Under the pieces are notes generated by a model that worked only from the letters and a program-made list of their open reading frames with translations, searched no databases and was not told the DNA's origin. From positions 1 to 10,064 of the forward strand of contig JABZGZ010000049.1 in NCBI GenBank assembly GCA_015259105.1: a stretch of 10,064 nucleotides of DNA, read 5' to 3'. Below, piece by piece: positions 6,490 through 10,064 of this stretch (the first letter of the stretch is position 1; every line of letters starts with the position of its first letter). The position numbers and the translations under genes are program-made. The DNA comes from Atopobium sp. GTDB lineage: Bacteria; Actinomycetota; Coriobacteriia; Coriobacteriales; Atopobiaceae.

Positions 6490-7150
6490 GATGAAGCCAT
6501 ACATCTTTGGTGAGCGCAACGGCATTTACATTCTTGACCTTAAGCAGACCATGCTTGGTGCAGACGCTGCTTATACTTTCCTGAAGAATGTTGCATCTAA
6601 GGGTGGCCGCGTTCTCTTCGTCGGCACCAAGAAGCAGGCTCAGGAGCCAATCGCTACTGAGGCAGCTCGTGCAAACATGCCTTACATCAACCAGCGTTGG
6701 CTTGGCGGTATGCTTACCAACTTTGTCACCATGCGTTCCCGCATTAAGCGCCTTGAGGAGCTTGAGGCAATGGTAGAGGATGGCCGTATGGCAGCTCTTC
6801 CTAAGAAGGAGCAGGCTCTTAAGAACAAGGAGCTTCTGAAGCTTCAGCTTAACCTCGGTGGCGTCCGTGATATGACTTCTCTTCCACAGGCTCTCTTTGT
6901 TGTTGACTCCAAGCGTGAGGAGAACGCAATTCGTGAGGCAAACCGTCTTCACATTCCAGTTGTCTCCCTGCTTGATACCAACTCTGATCCAGATGTTGTT
7001 GATTACGGCATTCCTGCAAATGACGATGCTATTCGTTCCATTTCTCTTATGTGCCAGCTTGCTGCAGACGCAATTCTTGCAGGTAGCGGCAAGGAGCAGA
7101 TTTCTGCTGAAGAGATGGGCGCTGAGTCCGAGACCCCAGCCGCTGAGTAA
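6410..7150 (+). CDS. rpsB: 30S ribosomal protein S2
   Basis: S2 is one of the last proteins to join the small ribosomal subunit, near the head-body junction beside S1, and is needed for translation initiation. The 246-residue product matches bacterial S2 throughout: LLDAGCHYGHQTRRWNPKMKPYIFGERNGIYILDL near the start (residues 10-42), VLFVGTKKQAQ, RWLGGMLTNF, and the C-terminal VVDYGIPANDDAIRSI block, followed by a short acidic tail. GGAGG (6399-6403) lies 6 nt before the ATG, which agrees with the conserved MAAKITIQ start. Arginine is nearly always CGT or CGC here, whereas AGA/AGG are common in the upstream genes, as expected of strong expression. tsf follows after 55 nt without a terminator; rpsB-tsf is a nearly universal bacterial pair. 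Confidence 0.98.
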   Translation: MAAKITIQTLLDAGCHYGHQTRRWNPKMKPYIFGERNGIYILDLKQTMLGADAAYTFLKNVASKGGRVLFVGTKKQAQEPIATEAARANMPYINQRWLGGMLTNFVTMRSRIKRLEELEAMVEDGRMAALPKKEQALKNKELLKLQLNLGGVRDMTSLPQALFVVDSKREENAIREANRLHIPVVSLLDTNSDPDVVDYGIPANDDAIRSISLMCQLAADAILAGSGKEQISAEEMGAESETPAAE

Positions 7151-7205
7151 CTCTTAGCAACGGGTCAAATAATTTAGTTATTCAGTAGATTTTTGGGAGG
7201 AAAAC

Positions 7206-8078
7206 ATGGCAGAGATTACCGCAGCACTTGTTAAGCAGCTTCGTGATATGACCAGCTCTCCTATGATGGAGTGCAAGAAGGCACTCGTCGAGGCTGAGGG
7301 CGATATTGAGAAGGCAGTAGACATCCTTCGTACTATGGGCGTTGCTAAGGCAGTTAAGCGTGCTGGCCGCGACACCAACGAGGGCACCATTGCTACTTTC
7401 ATCAGCCCAGACGGCAAGACTGGCGCAATCCTCGAGCTCTCCTGCGAGACTGACTTTGTTGGTACTAACCCTCAGTTCACCGGCTTTGCTGGCGATCTTG
7501 CTGCAGTTGTCACTGAGAGCAACCCAGCTGACGTTGAGGAGCTCAAGGCTGCTAAGCTTGGCGACGAGACTGTTGACGAGGCAATCACCGATAAGATTCA
7601 CAACATCGGCGAGAACATGCGTGTTCTTCGTTTCCAGCGTGTTGAGGCTGCAAACGGCGCTCTTGCTAGCTATATCCACCTTGGTGGCAAGCTTGCTGAC
7701 ATTGTTACCTTTGAGTTCAACAAGCCAGAGACTGCTGAGTCTCAGGACTTCAAGAACTTTGCACACGACGTTGCAATGCAGGTAGCTGCAGCTGCTCCAG
7801 TCGCTGCTCGCCGTGAGGATGTTCCACAGGACATCGTTGATCACGAGCTCTCCATTTACAAGGCACAGGCTGCTGAGTCCGGCAAGCCTGAGGCTATTCA
7901 GGAGAAGATGGCTTATGGTCGTCTCGAGAAGTACTACAAGGAGTACGTCCTTACTGAGCAGGCATTTGTTAAGGACCCAGATATGACCATTTCTGAGTAC
8001 GCAAAGCTGCTCTCCAAGAAGGTTGATGACGAGGTTAAGATTGTCAGCTTCGTACGTTTTGCTTTTGGTGAAGAGTAA
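7206..8078 (+). CDS. tsf: Elongation factor Ts
   Basis: EF-Ts exchanges GDP for GTP on EF-Tu during translation elongation. The 290-residue protein begins with the UBA-like domain (about 1-55; LVKQLRDMT, MMECKKALVEAEGDIEKA, LRTMGVAKAVKRAGR), which contacts EF-Tu. This is followed by the core with the TDFV motif at residues 82-85, whose Asp-Phe pair inserts into EF-Tu, and by two dimerisation subdomains. The usual TGAGMMDCKKAL reads TSSPMMECKKAL; the change is mild and seems compatible with function. GGGAGG (7195-7200) sits 5 nt before the ATG. Codon use is strongly biased, as in rpsB, and explains the long open shadow frames on the opposite strand. A strong terminator 22 nt past the stop ends the operon. 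Confidence 0.98.
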   Translation: MAEITAALVKQLRDMTSSPMMECKKALVEAEGDIEKAVDILRTMGVAKAVKRAGRDTNEGTIATFISPDGKTGAILELSCETDFVGTNPQFTGFAGDLAAVVTESNPADVEELKAAKLGDETVDEAITDKIHNIGENMRVLRFQRVEAANGALASYIHLGGKLADIVTFEFNKPETAESQDFKNFAHDVAMQVAAAAPVAARREDVPQDIVDHELSIYKAQAAESGKPEAIQEKMAYGRLEKYYKEYVLTEQAFVKDPDMTISEYAKLLSKKVDDEVKIVSFVRFAFGEE

Positions 8079-8100
8079 GACTTTTTACTTCAATTATTTT

Positions 8101-8131
8101 GAGCCGGTTGTCTTCAACCGGCTCTTTTTTT
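8101..8131 (+). terminator. Intrinsic terminator of the rpsB-tsf operon
   Basis: GAGCCGGTTG (8101-8110) pairs perfectly with CAACCGGCTC (8115-8124) around the 4-nt loop TCTT, followed by seven T (8125-8131). A 10-bp GC-rich stem with a tight loop and long U-tract is a textbook Rho-independent terminator. It means pyrH, 51 bases further on, needs its own promoter. Confidence 0.96.
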
Positions 8132-8142
8132 AACGCGATTCC

Positions 8143-8172
8143 TGCAAAACTTACGGTGTCGTTTGTTAAAAT
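8143..8172 (+). promoter_or_regulatory. Promoter directly upstream of pyrH
   Basis: An extended -10 TGTTAAAAT (8164-8172; hexamer TAAAAT 8167-8172) has a weak -35-like TGCAAA (8143-8148; 3 of 6) 18 nt upstream. Transcription would start near 8179, only about 4 nt before the pyrH ATG at 8183. The strong terminator just before it requires a new promoter in this short gap, which supports the call; the -35 is poor. Confidence 0.55.
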
Positions 8173-8182
8173 TATTACAACT

Positions 8183-8932
8183 ATGGCAAACGGAGAGAGC
8201 GAGGAAGCTTTGTCTTCAGCTAAATACAAAAGAGTACTTTTAAAGCTTTCTGGTGAAGCATTGATGGGTGAGCAATCCTTTGGTATTGACCCCTCAATTC
8301 CAGAGATGCTTGCTAAAGAAATTAAGCCTGTTTGGGAGTCTGGCGTTCAGGTTGCCATTGTTGTTGGTGGCGGAAACATCTTCAGAGGCGTTTCTCAGGC
8401 AGCAGCTGGTATGGATCGTGCTCAGGGTGACAACATGGGCATGCTTGCAACCGTAATCAACGCTCTCTCGCTTCAGGATTGTTTTGAGCGCAATGGCATG
8501 GATTGCCGTGTTATGAGTGCAATTTCCATGGCTCAGGTTGCAGAGCCTTATATTCGCCGTCGTGCTATTAGGCACCTTGAGAAGGGCCGTATTGTCATCT
8601 TTGCGGCAGGTACTGGTAACCCTTACTTCACCACTGATACTGCTGCAGCTCTTCGCGCTTGCGAGATTGGTGCAGAGGCTTTGATGAAGGCAACAAAGGT
8701 AGATGGTATTTACGACTGTGACCCTGTTACTCATGCTGATGCAGTTAAGTATGACACCGTCACTTACAAAGATGTTCTCGCCAAAGAACTTAAGGTTATG
8801 GACGCTGCAGCTATTGCGCTGTGCAAAGACAATAAGATGCCAATTCTTGTATTTGACATGCAGTCTGAAGGCGTTTTCATGAAGGCAATTTCCGGAGAAG
8901 AAGTCGGTACCACTGTCGTTGAGGAGGACTAA
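8183..8932 (+). CDS. pyrH: UMP kinase
   Basis: PyrH phosphorylates UMP to UDP with ATP in pyrimidine nucleotide synthesis; the bacterial enzyme is a hexamer of the amino-acid-kinase fold. The 249-residue product has KLSGEAL (21-27), GGGNIFRG (62-69), which binds nucleotide phosphates, GTGNPYFTTDTAA (from 143), and KATKVDGIYDCDP. The frame is open back to 8099, but that TTG lies in the terminator stem, so ATG 8183 is the first sensible start and places 14 residues before YKRVLLKLSGEA. No SD precedes this ATG. With the -10 box ending 10 nt upstream, the mRNA looks leaderless or nearly so, a common initiation mode in Actinobacteria. The stop TAA shares its last base with the frr ATG. Identity is secure; start is probable. 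Confidence 0.96.
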   Translation: MANGESEEALSSAKYKRVLLKLSGEALMGEQSFGIDPSIPEMLAKEIKPVWESGVQVAIVVGGGNIFRGVSQAAAGMDRAQGDNMGMLATVINALSLQDCFERNGMDCRVMSAISMAQVAEPYIRRRAIRHLEKGRIVIFAAGTGNPYFTTDTAAALRACEIGAEALMKATKVDGIYDCDPVTHADAVKYDTVTYKDVLAKELKVMDAAAIALCKDNKMPILVFDMQSEGVFMKAISGEEVGTTVVEED

Positions 8933-9477
8933 TGAGCGTTCATTCTGATAAAGCTAAGCAGTCTATGGAGAAGTGCATCGAGGCACTTAAGAATAACTTT
9001 GGCCGCGTCCGTACTGGTCGCGCAAATCCACACGCGCTTGACCACATCAAGGTAGACTACTATGGCCAGCCAACTCCAATTTCTCAGCTTGCAGCTATCA
9101 AGGTTCCAGAGGCATCTATGCTGCTTGTAGAGCCATGGGACAAGACCGCTCTAAAGAGCATCGAGAAGGCCATTGAGACTTCTGACCTTGGCATTACTCC
9201 ATCCAATGATGGTTCTGCTATTAGGCTTCCTTTCCCAATGCCAACTGAGGAGCGCCGCCGTGAGCTTGCTAAAGAGTGCTCTCAGATTGCTGAGGAGGCT
9301 CGCATAGCTGTTCGTAACGTTCGTCGTGACGTTAACGGCAAGATTGAGCGCGATGAGGAGCTCTCTGAGGACGATCAGAAGCGCGAGAAGAACGGTATTC
9401 AGAAACTGACCGATACCTATATTGCACAGATCGAGTCTCTTCTTAAGACCAAGACTTCAGAAATCATGGAGATTTAA
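8932..9477 (+). CDS. frr: Ribosome recycling factor
   Basis: RRF, with EF-G, splits the ribosome after termination so that it can be reused. The 181-residue product is close to the usual 185 and is conserved along its length: FGRVRTGRANPHALD in the first helix (24-38), VDYYGQPTPISQLA, PWDKTALKSIEKAI, SDLGITPSNDGSAIRLPFP, TEERRRELAK, VRNVRRD and the C-terminal helix ending SEIMEI. The two halves form the known three-helix bundle with an inserted beta domain. GAGGAGG (8921-8927), inside the end of pyrH, lies 4 nt before the ATG, which overlaps the pyrH stop by one base (TAATG), so re-initiation coupling is likely. pyrH-frr adjacency is widespread in bacteria. Confidence 0.98.
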   Translation: MSVHSDKAKQSMEKCIEALKNNFGRVRTGRANPHALDHIKVDYYGQPTPISQLAAIKVPEASMLLVEPWDKTALKSIEKAIETSDLGITPSNDGSAIRLPFPMPTEERRRELAKECSQIAEEARIAVRNVRRDVNGKIERDEELSEDDQKREKNGIQKLTDTYIAQIESLLKTKTSEIMEI

Positions 9478-10064
9478 GTGCAGTTTGATACAGACAAACT
9501 CGTCCAGTATTTCTCAGACGCACCAGAAGATATCAGTCTCTCTGATATCAATTTAGAAACTATTCCGTCTCACGTTTCCATCATTATGGATGGAAACGGC
9601 AGATGGGCTACAGCTCGCGGACTTGACAGAACTGAAGGTCATAAGGCCGGTGTTCTTTCTTTGCGCGAGGCTGTTACTACAAGCGTGCGCCTTGGATTGG
9701 ACGTTCTGTCGGTTTATGCGTTCTCTACAGAAAACTGGAAACGCCCTCAGCGTGAGGTTGACTTACTTATGCGTCTTTTTGCAGAGACGCTGCTCAAAGA
9801 GCTTCCGCTGTTCCATCAAGAAAACGTCAAGCTGCGTTTCTTTGGTGACCTTGATGCCTTGCCAGAAAAGACCCGCAAGACCTTCCAGCGCGGACTTGAT
9901 GAGACCGCACAAAATACTGGTATGACGTTTGCGCTTGCGGTCAATTATGGCTCCCGCGCGGAGCTAACCAGAGCAGCTGTTCTTCTCGCCAACCAAATTG
10001 CTGAGGGTAGTGTGTCTGCTGATTCGGTGATTCCAGCAGACCTTGAGAAGAACCTCTTTACAGC
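9478..10064 (+). CDS. uppS: Undecaprenyl diphosphate synthase (cis-prenyltransferase), 3' end outside the window
   Basis: UppS extends farnesyl diphosphate with isopentenyl diphosphate to the C55 lipid carrier used for peptidoglycan and other wall polymers; it acts at the membrane's cytoplasmic face. The 195 complete codons seen include HVSIIMDGNGRWA with catalytic Asp38, GHKAG (54-58), YAFSTENWKRP (FSTENW 82-87), RFFGD (120-124) and VNYGSRAEL (from 155). About 50 residues, including the usual RTSGE-type block, lie beyond the edge. GTG 9478 directly abuts the frr stop (TAAGTG), with GGAG (9468-9471) inside the end of frr as the SD. About 30 residues precede the HVSIIMDG block, slightly longer than many homologues; ATG 9586 is inside the catalytic motif and cannot be the start. 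The next gene in this order is often cdsA, which cannot be checked here. Confidence 0.95.
   Translation, partial: MQFDTDKLVQYFSDAPEDISLSDINLETIPSHVSIIMDGNGRWATARGLDRTEGHKAGVLSLREAVTTSVRLGLDVLSVYAFSTENWKRPQREVDLLMRLFAETLLKELPLFHQENVKLRFFGDLDALPEKTRKTFQRGLDETAQNTGMTFALAVNYGSRAELTRAAVLLANQIAEGSVSADSVIPADLEKNLFT

Noticed and set aside
6362..6952. 196-codon minus-strand frame across rpsB
   Set aside because: Same cause: shadow of a highly biased ribosomal gene, with no recognisable domain.
7151..7205. AT-rich inverted repeat AATAA/TTATT between rpsB and tsf
   Set aside because: A five-pair A-T stem with no U-tract at its end is too weak for a terminator, and rpsB-tsf are normally cotranscribed.
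7182..7844. 220-codon open frame on the minus strand across tsf
   Set aside because: It lies wholly antisense to tsf, whose biased codon use removes minus-strand stops. The protein is Leu/Ser/Cys-rich with no family motif and there is no SD.
8099..8182. Extended pyrH start at TTG 8099
   Set aside because: It would place the first codons inside the terminator hairpin and U-tract, adding residues unlike any UMP kinase N-terminus.
1..10064. Mobile elements, CRISPR, tRNA/rRNA, phage or defence genes
   Set aside because: No transposase, spaced direct repeats, tRNA-like fold, attachment site or defence domain was seen. XerC is a housekeeping recombinase in a conserved context, not an integrase.

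Overview
The window holds ordinary chromosomal housekeeping DNA. Every confident gene is on the + strand. The proteins and gene order point to a low-to-mid-GC actinobacterium, most likely class Coriobacteriia (Atopobium, Lancefieldella or Olsenella-like); the genus is an inference. The adjacent yraN-comM-dprA trio, with xerC and then rpsB-tsf-pyrH-frr downstream, is actinobacterial in style. A trmFO gene between dprA and xerC, and uppS directly after frr, are more typical of Firmicutes.

Layout. (1) 1-762: rnhB (RNase HII), whose true start lies just left of the window, followed by an intrinsic terminator at 810-843. (2) 975-6135: a tight run of yraN, comM, dprA, trmFO and xerC with junctions of 4-nt overlap, 2-nt gap, 17-nt gap and 8-nt overlap, probably one operon. 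It covers handling of incoming DNA (ComM, DprA, possibly YraN), tRNA T-loop methylation (TrmFO) and chromosome dimer resolution (XerC). Its first Shine-Dalgarno sequence (SD) lies inside a perfect 8-bp hairpin. (3) 6136-6409: no gene, but a good extended -10 promoter and a structured mRNA leader for rpsB. (4) 6410-8078: rpsB and tsf (ribosomal protein S2 and EF-Ts), with strong SDs and the codon bias of highly expressed genes, closed by a strong terminator at 8101-8131. (5) 8183 to the right edge: pyrH, frr and uppS (UMP kinase, ribosome recycling factor, undecaprenyl diphosphate synthase), tightly coupled. The likely pyrH promoter sits so close to its ATG that the mRNA would be leaderless or nearly so. 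uppS runs off the window.

I found no mobile element, CRISPR array, tRNA or rRNA, phage gene or defence cassette, and no undescribed multi-gene system. The points worth a second look are regulatory: the SD-sequestering hairpin before yraN, the nested-helix leader of rpsB with a second SD-ATG pair opening a 30-codon overlapping frame, the apparently leaderless pyrH start, and the mixed actinobacterial/Firmicute gene order.
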